DNA from: Hyphomicrobiaceae bacterium
GTDB lineage: Bacteria; Pseudomonadota; Alphaproteobacteria; Rhizobiales; Methyloligellaceae
Assembly: GCA_028066055.1 (NCBI GenBank)
Contig: JALCBY010000017.1
Span: forward strand, 18,459-82,458
Reading direction: 5' to 3'
DNA length: 64,000 bases
The notes under the pieces are model-generated. The model saw only the letters and a program-made list of their open reading frames with translations. It was not told where the DNA came from and searched no databases. The position numbers and the translations under genes are program-made. This document shows, one piece after another, positions 31,358 to 39,159 of this stretch (position 1 is the stretch's first letter; the number at the start of each line of letters is the position of its first letter).

Positions 31358-31386
31358 TGACCCAGATTTGCGTTGTCCTTTAGCAT
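31358..31386 (+). promoter_or_regulatory. ihfA promoter candidate
   Basis: TTGACC (31358-31363), a 17-bp spacer and TTAGCA (31381-31386) form a fair sigma-70 promoter about 38 bp upstream of the ihfA ATG. It lies in the 194-bp gap after fabH; nothing else was recognised there. Confidence 0.5.
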
Positions 31387-31423
31387 CACGACGCAGAACA
31401 GTGGCGTTTTGAGGCGCAAAACC

Positions 31424-31741
31424 ATGACTGGTAAGACGTTGACCCGGGCTGACTTGGCGGAAGCCGTATTCCAGAAGGTGGGACTTCCGCGAAATGAGTC
31501 GGCTGATTTGGTCGAATTGGTCCTAAAGGAAATCTCTCGAAGTCTTGAGAGAGGATCACCCGTCAAGCTTTCTTCTTTCGGTTCATTTGGTATTCGGGAG
31601 AAAAACGAAAGAATCGGACGCAATCCGAAGACAGGAGAGGAAGTTCCGATTACCCCGCGCCGCGTGCTTGTTTTTCGCGCAAGCAACATCATGAAAGAGA
31701 GAGTGAACACCACACTGACCAAGAAGAATGCCGCGAGCTAG
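31424..31741 (+). CDS. ihfA: Integration host factor subunit alpha
   Basis: A 105-residue DNA-bending protein that pairs with Ihf[20 protein letters not shown] is the start of the fold, [25 protein letters not shown] covers the beta arm with the conserved RNPKTGE motif, and the proline tip is EVPITPRRV. The ATG at 31424 gives the usual length. The gene is visibly richer in AT than its neighbours. MerR follows 39 bp later. Confidence 0.95.
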   Translation: MTGKTLTRADLAEAVFQKVGLPRNESADLVELVLKEISRSLERGSPVKLSSFGSFGIREKNERIGRNPKTGEEVPITPRRVLVFRASNIMKERVNTTLTKKNAAS

Positions 31742-31780
31742 GAAAAGCTCGACACAAAAAAGAATTAAGGGGGATGGCAA

Positions 31781-32245
31781 TTGCCGAAAGCACCGGAGGC
31801 CTTTCGAACGATCAGCGAAGTTGCCGTTGAGCTGGATGTACCAAAACATGTTCTCAGATTTTGGGAAGGCAAGTTTTCCCAGCTTCGCCCGCTGAAACGC
31901 GGAGGCGGACGCCGTTACTACCGCCCCGAAGATGTCGAGTTGCTGCGCGGCATCCGTTATCTGCTCTATGAAGACCGATATACGATAAAGGGAGTCCAGC
32001 GCATTCTGCGGGAGCAGGGGGTTCGCCATGTCATGGATTGCTGGCAGGACACCGCAAGCGGGTCAGATCATGCAGCGGTCAAGGACATTCCCGATGTGGC
32101 CGCCGATGTCGCCCTCGGAGCTTCCCATCAGGGATCGGGCGAAACCGGCGGTGAAGGCCTGAGCCCCAAACAGGTCAACCAGCTCAAGGACATGCTGTCC
32201 GAGCTTGCCGAGTGCAAGAAATCTCTGGAGGCGGCAAAGGGCTAA
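31781..32245 (+). CDS. MerR-family transcriptional regulator
   Basis: A 154-residue regulator. The winged-helix DNA-binding domain is at 8-78: [48 protein letters not shown] and [14 protein letters not shown]. The linker is polar and the C-terminus helical. The start appears to be TTG at 31781, because relatives begin at this MPK; AAGGGGG lies upstream. The place after ihfA is conserved in alphaproteobacteria. Targets unknown. Confidence 0.85.
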   Translation: MPKAPEAFRTISEVAVELDVPKHVLRFWEGKFSQLRPLKRGGGRRYYRPEDVELLRGIRYLLYEDRYTIKGVQRILREQGVRHVMDCWQDTASGSDHAAVKDIPDVAADVALGASHQGSGETGGEGLSPKQVNQLKDMLSELAECKKSLEAAKG

Positions 32246-32326
32246 GCAACTCCGGCGTCCGGATGCCTATGCCCAAGATGAGATTGACCTTCGCGCCTTA
32301 AGCAGGCAAAACCAGATATCTTGGGA

Positions 32327-32404
32327 CGGAGCGTGGCGCAGCCCGGTTAGCGCACCGGTCTGGGGGACCGGGGGTCGCGAGTTCAAATCTCGCCGCTCCG
32401 ACCA
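32327..32404 (+). tRNA. tRNA-Pro (anticodon GGG)
   Basis: Acceptor stem CGGAGCG/CGCTCCG, D-arm with GGTTAGCGC, anticodon stem CCGGT/ACCGG around loop CTGGGGG (anticodon GGG), T-arm GCGAG-TTCAAAT-CTCGC, discriminator A and encoded CCA at 32402-32404. It marks the left edge of the accessory stretch that follows and could be an integration site, though no repeated 3' end was seen. Confidence 0.96.
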
Positions 32405-32452
32405 TCTTTTTCTCCGTTTTTCTGTCGGCTTTCTCAAGCAAGATCAGGAGAA

Positions 32453-32764
32453 TCAGCTCTTTGGCGGGCGATCCGCGATGGGCGTTAGACTGCCTTGTCC
32501 GTGCGGCGTCGTGATGGACTTGCACGTGCCCTTCGGCACCAGCTTGAAGGCGTTCCCGTCATAGTCGACGGTCGACGACCCCGGCACATCCGCATTCGGA
32601 CCCGAGGCCAATCCGTCATCCTGGCCCTTGGCGACCACGCCGTAGCATTTTTCGAGCTTGGTCTCCTTCGCCTGCACGCTGCCCAAGGCGGACACAAAAA
32701 GGAGAGCCGCGATCATTCCGCAGCAAGAGATTTTCGACGTGTGCAGGACCCTGTTCGTTTTCAC
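32453..32764 (-). CDS. Bufferin-like (DUF2282/BufA1) secreted peptide missing the central cysteines
   Basis: A 103-residue exported small protein. The signal peptide runs to about residue 32 (ending SVQA). The mature part follows the DUF2282 layout: KCYGVVAKGQDDG, then SSTVDYDGNAFKLVPKGTC and KSITTPHGQGSLTPI. Family members I know have four cysteines; here the first and last are kept, but the middle region reads DDGLASGPNADVPGSS with neither central Cys. Bufferins are peptide metallophores modified on cysteines by the MNIO enzyme BufB with BufC; neither gene is present here. It is 21 bp downstream of the PAN-like gene, so the two form a unit. It may be an unmodified or decayed relative. Confidence 0.75.
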   Translation of the reverse strand: MKTNRVLHTSKISCCGMIAALLFVSALGSVQAKETKLEKCYGVVAKGQDDGLASGPNADVPGSSTVDYDGNAFKLVPKGTCKSITTPHGQGSLTPIADRPPKS

Positions 32765-32785
32765 CAGTCGGACTCCTTCGGATTC

Positions 32786-33343
32786 TTATCGGCTGACATA
32801 AAGACAAACGACTTCGCCTGTGGTCGCGCCATGAAGTTTGGGATGGTTGTAGTGCTTTCCGAATTGCTGCGTGCAATCGGCCTGACCACCCGTGCCATTC
32901 CCGTTTTTGGCTTGGCCGATGGCGTAGGAATTGAGCGGCGGCAGACCGTTTGTGCAGTCCGAGAACCGCCATCTGTGCTGCCGCCAACCCATGCCGTTGA
33001 AGTTGAAGTTGGCGCGACACATGGTGATGCGCTGGCGGCGTCGCTTGGGCCGCGGACGATCGAGGCGGGCGCGATCGACGACGCCCGATGTACAGCAACT
33101 GTTGTAGCGTTCATCATAGACGGCTGATTTCAGCCTGCATTGCCTGCGGCGGTGCAGAAAGGTCCAGGCCACGCAGAGACGCGCGGATTCGCATGCGCGC
33201 CGGCACGCCTCCGCGTTCGGCGTGTCGAGATACGCGAAGTCTTCTCCGACGATGACGAGATTCTGATTGGCAGCGTCCGCATTGGTCGCAGAGAACAAAA
33301 GTATCACTACGATAACTCCGAATATCCGCCGATGCACACCCAC
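32786..33343 (-). CDS. Secreted cysteine-rich protein with PAN/Apple-like domain
   Basis: A 185-residue exported protein. A signal peptide (VIVVILLFSATNADA) is followed at about 30-75 by a PAN-like module: EDFAYLDTPNAEACRRACES, then LCVAWTFL and QCRLKSAV, with the cysteine order of short PAN domains. A basic linker (RPRPKRRRQR) leads to a second part with four more cysteines and many Asn/Gly, ending in CLYVSR, which I do not recognise. The start is GTG at 33343; a second GTG two codons later is better spaced from GGGAGG. It heads a unit with the bufferin-like gene. PAN modules usually bind proteins or sugars. Confidence 0.7.
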   Translation of the reverse strand: MGVHRRIFGVIVVILLFSATNADAANQNLVIVGEDFAYLDTPNAEACRRACESARLCVAWTFLHRRRQCRLKSAVYDERYNSCCTSGVVDRARLDRPRPKRRRQRITMCRANFNFNGMGWRQHRWRFSDCTNGLPPLNSYAIGQAKNGNGTGGQADCTQQFGKHYNHPKLHGATTGEVVCLYVSR

Positions 33344-33555
33344 CTCCCTCGCTTCGCTGGTCGAGAATCGGACCCCAACAAGATCACGCCCTCACAATGA
33401 CCGCAACACTCGCATTCGTGTCACGCGCGCGGCCAATTCTGTTCTTCACAACCTGAACGGCAGATGAACGACGCGTTCCGGATGAGTTCGGAAGGCCTCG
33501 TGCATGTTTGCATTCACCGAGCCGGCAAGCTGCTGGAAACAGAAGGAGAGTGGAC

Positions 33556-34029
33556 ATGAAGATCGCAGTCGCCGCCGGAGCCCTTGCCGCGCTTACAGCC
33601 GTTTCTTCGCCAGCAATGGCCAAGGATCATAATTTTTCGCTGACCATCGGAGGACCTGAAGGATACATCACGATCGGCGGGGCGGGCCGCCACAAAGGTC
33701 CAGAGTATGGTTCCTACTCATATGGCGGCAATTACCAGTATCCGGCGCCGGGATATGGATATGGCTACGGTTACGGCCAGGGTTATGGGAAACTCTTCAA
33801 TCTGAGAGAAGCCCGCGCCTACGGCCACTGCATGACGCCACGCCAGATCCGCCGGAAGCTCCGGTATGAAGGGTGGCGCGGTTTCAATGTGGTGAAAATG
33901 ATGCCTCGCATCGCGGTCGTGCGCTCCTATCGCCACGGCACGCCTTACCGGCTGAAGGTCGACCGGTGCAACGGGCAGATCCTTAAGGCCAAACCCAAAG
34001 GCGGTTACCCACACGGCGGCTACTGGTAG
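33556..34029 (+). CDS. Secreted Gly/Tyr-rich protein with PepSY-like C-terminus
   Basis: A 157-residue exported protein. The signal peptide ends SSPAMA at about 22. Then comes a low-complexity stretch rich in Gly and Tyr (repeated YG, 33710-33790), and a basic C-terminal module with MTPRQIRRKLRYEGWRGF and, later, YRLKVDRCNGQIL, like PepSY-type domains of small rhizobial envelope proteins. AAGGAG precedes the ATG at 33556. It is divergent from the PAN-like gene (212 bp between, nothing else recognised) and convergent with the polymerase gene. Confidence 0.75.
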   Translation: MKIAVAAGALAALTAVSSPAMAKDHNFSLTIGGPEGYITIGGAGRHKGPEYGSYSYGGNYQYPAPGYGYGYGYGQGYGKLFNLREARAYGHCMTPRQIRRKLRYEGWRGFNVVKMMPRIAVVRSYRHGTPYRLKVDRCNGQILKAKPKGGYPHGGYW

Positions 34030-34064
34030 GCGGGACACGGGGTCGGTCTTGTGCCGGCCCTACC

Positions 34065-35360
34065 TTACAAGCGGTATGGAGCCGCATATGGAGCTCCGGA
34101 ACGGTAGAAGGATTGCACGAATACCTGCCGTACCTCACCCAGCACCACACCCCAGACGAGACCCATCAGAATATAGAACAGCCGCCAGTGGTCGGTATCG
34201 ACGACCATGCCTTCCGCGGCGAGGCCCGCGAATGCGGCGAACAGGACGATCGAGACGCCCTGGAGCGGTCCTCTTCGCAATGACATGCGGAAACCCGCGG
34301 CCAGCGTCGCCAAGACAAGGCCGAGATACGTGAACCCGCCGAGCCAGCCCGCGTTCAGGAACATGCTGAGATAGACGTTGTGGACGTCCTCGTTATCGAA
34401 GGTGCGGCCGAATTCCAGCGCCCCGATTCCCAGGGGGTTGGCGGCAATTATGCCGAATGCCTTTACCTGGCCTGCGAACCGGCCATCGGGACCCAGATCG
34501 TAGGATTGGGAAAAGCTCGCGCGTTCGCCGATCAGCGCGGCAATCGACTCCACCTGAAGTGCGGCCAGCAGACCGAGCACCGCCGCACAAGCGGCAAAGA
34601 CGGCAATGGCGAGCAGTTTGATCCGCAACCTGTTGGTCGAGACCGTCACGAAGAGGATGTAACCATAGACGAGCAGCGACATGCCGGCGTTGATCCATGC
34701 GCCGCGCGAGAAGCTGAGCAGCAGACCCAACGCCACGATCCCACCCAGAAACCCGTGGAGCATGGCGCGTGCCGCCCGGGCCGTGATCATTCCGTGCAGA
34801 AAATAGAGCAGGGGCGGAACAAGAAACGGACCATAGACGTTGGGATCCTTGAACAGGCCCCGCGCGCGGTCGAATTTCGTGAACAAGCCTCTTGCTCCGG
34901 GCAGAATATCGAAATAGCCGAGCATTCCGGCAAGGGCCGCGATCATCGCGGCGAAGCAAAGGGCTGACATGATCAGCCGCCCATGCCGCGCCGGATCCTT
35001 GCTCACGAAGGCGGCAATCAACACCGCGGACATGGACAGATAAAGCGAAACCAGCGTGTGCGTTGTGGCGACATCGAGCACGCTTGAACGCATCGACGCT
35101 ACCAGGCCGCCCGCCGCAACCAGCAGCCAGGCGACGAGAAACCAGTTTACGCCGGGCGAGAAGGCGGCGAGACCCACCATCGGCAGGAGTACGATCAGCC
35201 CCAGCATCAAGGCGTCGTAGGGTGCGGGATCGGTATACACGATCGAGGAAGAACAGATTGTCAGCCAGACAATCGCAAGGCTCAGTCCGCGCACAGTGAC
35301 AGGGGCCGAAGCTGGATAAACGGTATCGGTGCTAACCGGCGAAGGCTGGCTTGCAATCAT
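34065..35360 (-). CDS. O-antigen ligase/polymerase-like membrane protein (Wzy/WaaL)
   Basis: A 431-residue membrane protein with about 11 hydrophobic segments and one large periplasmic loop. The Wzy_C core is visible: RGLFKDPNVYGPFLVPPLL, LLLSFSRGAWI, and the loop with NPLGIGALEFG and EDVHNVYLSMFLNAGW. It likely polymerises the repeat units made by the neighbouring genes, or ligates them. It lies 18 bp downstream of the initiating transferase on the same strand, so they are probably co-transcribed. Confidence 0.85.
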   Translation of the reverse strand: MIASQPSPVSTDTVYPASAPVTVRGLSLAIVWLTICSSSIVYTDPAPYDALMLGLIVLLPMVGLAAFSPGVNWFLVAWLLVAAGGLVASMRSSVLDVATTHTLVSLYLSMSAVLIAAFVSKDPARHGRLIMSALCFAAMIAALAGMLGYFDILPGARGLFTKFDRARGLFKDPNVYGPFLVPPLLYFLHGMITARAARAMLHGFLGGIVALGLLLSFSRGAWINAGMSLLVYGYILFVTVSTNRLRIKLLAIAVFAACAAVLGLLAALQVESIAALIGERASFSQSYDLGPDGRFAGQVKAFGIIAANPLGIGALEFGRTFDNEDVHNVYLSMFLNAGWLGGFTYLGLVLATLAAGFRMSLRRGPLQGVSIVLFAAFAGLAAEGMVVDTDHWRLFYILMGLVWGVVLGEVRQVFVQSFYRSGAPYAAPYRL

Positions 35361-35378
35361 TGCTTGCCGCCCTCCGAC

Positions 35379-36923
35379 CTAATAGGCGTTTTCCGCCTTC
35401 ATCAATGCGAACGGCGTCATCGCCAGGATGTACAGGTCCAGAAAGATCGACCAGTTCTCGATGTAGTAAAGATCGTGCTCGACCCGGCGCTGCAGCTTGT
35501 CGTGCGTGTCCGTTTCACCCCGCCAGCCGTTGACCTGGGCCCATCCCGTGATGCCGGGCTTCACCCGGTGACGCGCAAAATACCCATCGACAACGTCGGC
35601 ATAGAAACTTTCCGCCGCCTTCGCCTGGAGGGCGTGCGGGCGCGGGCCCACAAGCGACAATTCCCCTTTCAGGACATTGAACAGCTGCGGCAATTCATCG
35701 AGGCTCGTTTTGCGGATGAACCGTCCCACCCGCGTCACGCGGTCGTCATTCTTGGTGACGAGCTTGGCCGCGTTGGAGTCCGACTTGTCCGTATACATCG
35801 ACCGGAACTTGTAGACCCCGATCAGCTCATTGTTGAAACCGTGGCGCTTCTGTTTGAAGAAGACGGGCCCCGGACTGTCCAGCTTCACCGCCAGTGCGAT
35901 CAGCGCCATCACCGGTGAAAGGAGCAGCAGGAGCGTGCTGGCGACCACCTTGTCGAACACCCACTTGAGAACATAGTCCCAGTCGGTGATTGCCTTGTCC
36001 TGCATGTCAATGAAGGGAACATTGCCGATGTAGGAATAGGCGCGCGGGCGAAACCGGAGCTTGTTGGTGTGCGCCGACAGGCGGATATCGACCGGCAGCA
36101 CCCAGAGTTTCTGGTAAAGCTCGAGCAGGCGTTTTTCCGCCGTGATCGGCAGCGTCAGGATCAGCAGGTCGAGCCGTTTGTCACGGCCGAACTCGATCAG
36201 TTCGTCGATGTTTCCAAGCCGGGGATATCCGGCAATCCGGTCGGACACGCGGTTGTCGTCGCGATCGTCGAACACGCCGTAAATCCGGATGTCGGTGTCG
36301 CGGGATGCCTCCAGCGCCTTTATGAGCTTGTGCGCCGCCGGTCCGCCGCCGACGATCACCGCGCGGCGGTTCAGACGGCCGAGCCGGCTCCAGTTGCGCA
36401 CGGCAAGGCAAAGCGCGGTTCGAAAGACAATGAGCGCGGACAGACCGCTGACATACCAGCCCGCCACCCAAACGCGCGAATATTCCTCACCCAGCTTGGC
36501 GAAGAAGGCAATCGCCATCAGCAAGGCGAATGTGACGGTCCAACCGGCACAGATCCCGGCGATCTGACGGAACAGGTTTGAGAATATCGAGATGTCGTAG
36601 AGCCGGAGGGCCTGAAAACTCAGGATCGCGCCTGAAGCGGCAATCACAATGGCGATTGCGTAAAGAATATGCCCGGCCTGATCGGTGAGGCTGGAGCTGG
36701 AATGGATGTAGGAGAAAAAGATCGCGTATCCGAAACCGGCGATCAGCAGAAACTCGATAAATCGCGCGCCGCTTGTCACCACATGCGGCGATATCAGACT
36801 GGACCCGGAAGAAAACTGAAAATTGCCGAGGCGCGGCCGCGGTCCGGCGCGCCGGTCGGAGGATTCTCGCGGTTCGCCGCGGCGATCCTGCAGTGTTTCA
36901 TCTGATGCGGAAATGTCAGACAT
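35379..36923 (-). CDS. Undecaprenyl-phosphate sugar phosphotransferase (initiating enzyme)
   Basis: A 514-residue polyprenyl glycosylphosphotransferase. It has four N-terminal membrane segments, a nucleotide-binding-like central domain ([17 protein letters not shown], then [10 protein letters not shown]), and a C-terminal catalytic domain with [40 protein letters not shown] and [15 protein letters not shown]. It loads the first sugar phosphate onto undecaprenyl phosphate. The ATG at 36923 is preferred to one at 37022. A stretch of 214 bp without genes separates it from the glycosyltransferase upstream; nothing was recognised in it. Confidence 0.92.
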   Translation of the reverse strand: MSDISASDETLQDRRGEPRESSDRRAGPRPRLGNFQFSSGSSLISPHVVTSGARFIEFLLIAGFGYAIFFSYIHSSSSLTDQAGHILYAIAIVIAASGAILSFQALRLYDISIFSNLFRQIAGICAGWTVTFALLMAIAFFAKLGEEYSRVWVAGWYVSGLSALIVFRTALCLAVRNWSRLGRLNRRAVIVGGGPAAHKLIKALEASRDTDIRIYGVFDDRDDNRVSDRIAGYPRLGNIDELIEFGRDKRLDLLILTLPITAEKRLLELYQKLWVLPVDIRLSAHTNKLRFRPRAYSYIGNVPFIDMQDKAITDWDYVLKWVFDKVVASTLLLLLSPVMALIALAVKLDSPGPVFFKQKRHGFNNELIGVYKFRSMYTDKSDSNAAKLVTKNDDRVTRVGRFIRKTSLDELPQLFNVLKGELSLVGPRPHALQAKAAESFYADVVDGYFARHRVKPGITGWAQVNGWRGETDTHDKLQRRVEHDLYYIENWSIFLDLYILAMTPFALMKAENAY

Positions 36924-37137
36924 CAGCGTATGACCCGAATTCCCCACGGTCCGGACAGCCCCGCAACCGTGTTTCCCCTGAAATACGTTTCCTCGTGCGG
37001 CCAGATGGCCGCCAAGACCCATATTGAGGGATATCAGGAATTGCTCTGGGAACGCTTAACCCGGTGTCAGGCCGGGCCGGTGTTTGGCGATATGGTTAAG
37101 TGAGTCTTGCCCGCCGTGTCAGCATCACACACGCGCT

Positions 37138-38280
37138 TTACCTGGGCGGATCGAGCAGTCTGCTGACGTAAAAATGGGTGATGTTGCGCGCCATATTGGC
37201 GACCGTGAACCTCTTCGACACGGCGGCCTGAAGCTCGCCTGCGCGTTCCGCAAAAACACCGGGTTTCGCCACAAAAGACAGCATCTGCGCAGAGAGGGCG
37301 TGAACATCGTCCGGCGGTACGAGCTGAACGTCGGTCCCTTCCACGATTTCCGGAATGCCGCCCACATGCGTGGCAATGATCGGCAGCCGGGCGGCGGCAG
37401 CTTCCAGCACCACATAGGGGAGGGACTCCGCCCGTGAGGGAACGACGAGGCATTGTCCCCGGGGAAATGCGGCGCGAGCGGGAACGTGGCCCGCAAACGT
37501 GACCGCCTGCGTCAGCTCGAGCTTGCGCGCAAGTGCCGTAAACTTTTTCTCATCCGGTCCTGTTCCGGCGATGAATGCAGTCGCGGGCCGCTTGTTGCGG
37601 ACCTCCGACAATGCATGAAGAAAAACATCGACACCCTTCAAATCACGGAGTTCGCCGACAAAAACAAAGTCCGCCGCATCCACGTCCAGGATGATATCGT
37701 AGAATTCCTGCGGCTTCAGCCCGTTCAGGACAATGCGCGTTTCGCATGTCGGTTTGCCCACATTCGCCTCATAGAGGCGGGCCGCATAGTCACTTTCAAA
37801 AATCAGACCGTCGGTTGCGCCGGCGAGCCTGCGCTCCAGCGCCATGAATATCCGTCCCTTTACGCTCTCGGGGCTGTAATGCAGCGCCCCGCCATGAGGC
37901 GTGTAGAAAACCCGAAGCTCCTCGCCCGAGCGCTTGAGCGACTGCGCCGCAAGCCGCACATATGCGCCGCCCTTGGCACCATGACCGTGGAGGATCTGCG
38001 CCTGTGTCCTGCGCGCAATGCGTTTCACGGTCCGCGAGGCTGTCAAATCCCTGATCCCGATCTGCCGGTTCATCTTCACTCGTGTCACGCCGAGATCGCA
38101 GACGGTTTCAGACAAGTTTCTCAGAGCAGATTCAGCGGCTTTGCCATAGTCGTTCGCATCGCAGATGATGCCGACGCGATGCCCCATTTCCGTCTGCTCG
38201 GTCGCCAGATCGCAGACATGCCGGAACAGGCCGCCGATCGGCGCCCGCAGGCAATGAAGAATTGCAAGAGATCCGCTCAA
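37138..38280 (-). CDS. Glycosyltransferase family 4 protein
   Basis: A 380-residue GT-B glycosyltransferase. The N-terminal domain has GGLFRHVCDLA and HGHGAKGGAYVRLAA; the C-terminal GT4 core has FVFVGELRDLKGVDVFLHAL, GTGPDEKKF and PSRAESLPYVVLEAAAARLPIIATHVGGIPE with the E-x7-E motif. It probably adds a sugar to the lipid-linked unit. It is 33 bp downstream of the export lipoprotein gene. It is the only clear sugar-adding glycosyltransferase in the locus. Confidence 0.88.
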   Translation of the reverse strand: MSGSLAILHCLRAPIGGLFRHVCDLATEQTEMGHRVGIICDANDYGKAAESALRNLSETVCDLGVTRVKMNRQIGIRDLTASRTVKRIARRTQAQILHGHGAKGGAYVRLAAQSLKRSGEELRVFYTPHGGALHYSPESVKGRIFMALERRLAGATDGLIFESDYAARLYEANVGKPTCETRIVLNGLKPQEFYDIILDVDAADFVFVGELRDLKGVDVFLHALSEVRNKRPATAFIAGTGPDEKKFTALARKLELTQAVTFAGHVPARAAFPRGQCLVVPSRAESLPYVVLEAAAARLPIIATHVGGIPEIVEGTDVQLVPPDDVHALSAQMLSFVAKPGVFAERAGELQAAVSKRFTVANMARNITHFYVSRLLDPPR

Positions 38281-38313
38281 ATGTGCGCCGCGCGTTCCAC
38301 TGTGACCGCCAAC

Positions 38314-38988
38314 CTAGAAAAACCGTTCCTTCACCGTGACGGTATCGCCGGGTCGTATCGGCCAACTGAGGGGAACCTTCTTGGTCACCGTCGCGCCATT
38401 GACCGGTCGGGTCAGCCATACGCGCGACTTGCGCGCCCGAGGCGTAAAGCCACCGGCGATCGCGACTGCCGTCTGCACCGTCATCCCCGCAACATACGGA
38501 TATTGACCCGCGTTGCGAACCTCCCCAAGGATGAAAAATGGCCTGTGGCGCTCAACCTCCACAGTCACCTTCGGATCTTTCACATATTTGCGCCTCAGGG
38601 CCGCCGCGATGCGATCCTCCAGTTCGAACGTCGTCGAACCGCGCGCCGGGACCGCACCAATAAGCGGGAGCGAGACGTAGCCACTGGCGTCGACCAGATA
38701 GATCCGGGACAGGTTTTCCTGACCAAATACGATCACGCGAAGCTGATCACCAGGCCCGAGCCGATAGGGGGCTTCCGCCGGTGCACCTCCGTAGGCCACC
38801 GGTACAGGAGCTAAGGCAGGAGCGGGCACAGCTACAGGATGCAGCGTCGTGGGTTGTGTGGACTCGTTGATTGGAATGCTCGTGCGCAGGGCGACGCCCG
38901 CTTTCGAGGCCCGCCCAGGCCCGGCGGTGTTGCACCCTGAGAGCAACATGCACAGAGCGATGCTGAAAAATGTAAGTCGGCCAATCAT
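38314..38988 (-). CDS. Polysaccharide export lipoprotein (Wza/OPX family)
   Basis: A 224-residue outer-membrane export protein. The signal peptide ends in the lipobox LSGC with Cys19. The Poly_export domain is at about 75-150 (YRLGPGDQLRVIVFGQENLS and VDASGYVSLPLIG), followed by a SLBB segment (FILGEVRNAGQYPYVAGMTVQTAVAIAGGF). It is shorter than E. coli Wza and has no C-terminal helix. The ATG at 38988 gives a good lipoprotein signal. It is divergent from the Wzz-like gene. Confidence 0.9.
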   Translation of the reverse strand: MIGRLTFFSIALCMLLSGCNTAGPGRASKAGVALRTSIPINESTQPTTLHPVAVPAPALAPVPVAYGGAPAEAPYRLGPGDQLRVIVFGQENLSRIYLVDASGYVSLPLIGAVPARGSTTFELEDRIAAALRRKYVKDPKVTVEVERHRPFFILGEVRNAGQYPYVAGMTVQTAVAIAGGFTPRARKSRVWLTRPVNGATVTKKVPLSWPIRPGDTVTVKERFF

Positions 38989-39159
38989 TTGTGCCCAAAA
39001 AGGGTTGAAGAGATCGATTCTCAAATCCGATCCTTTTGTAGGCTCAGCATGGTTAACAAACGTTGAGCGCCCGTGCCGTGTTGACCCATCGCTTAAGCCT
39101 TTGGTTACCTGAAACCGCTAAGACTGGATGCGTTGAGTTTCAGATGTACGAGTAGCGAT

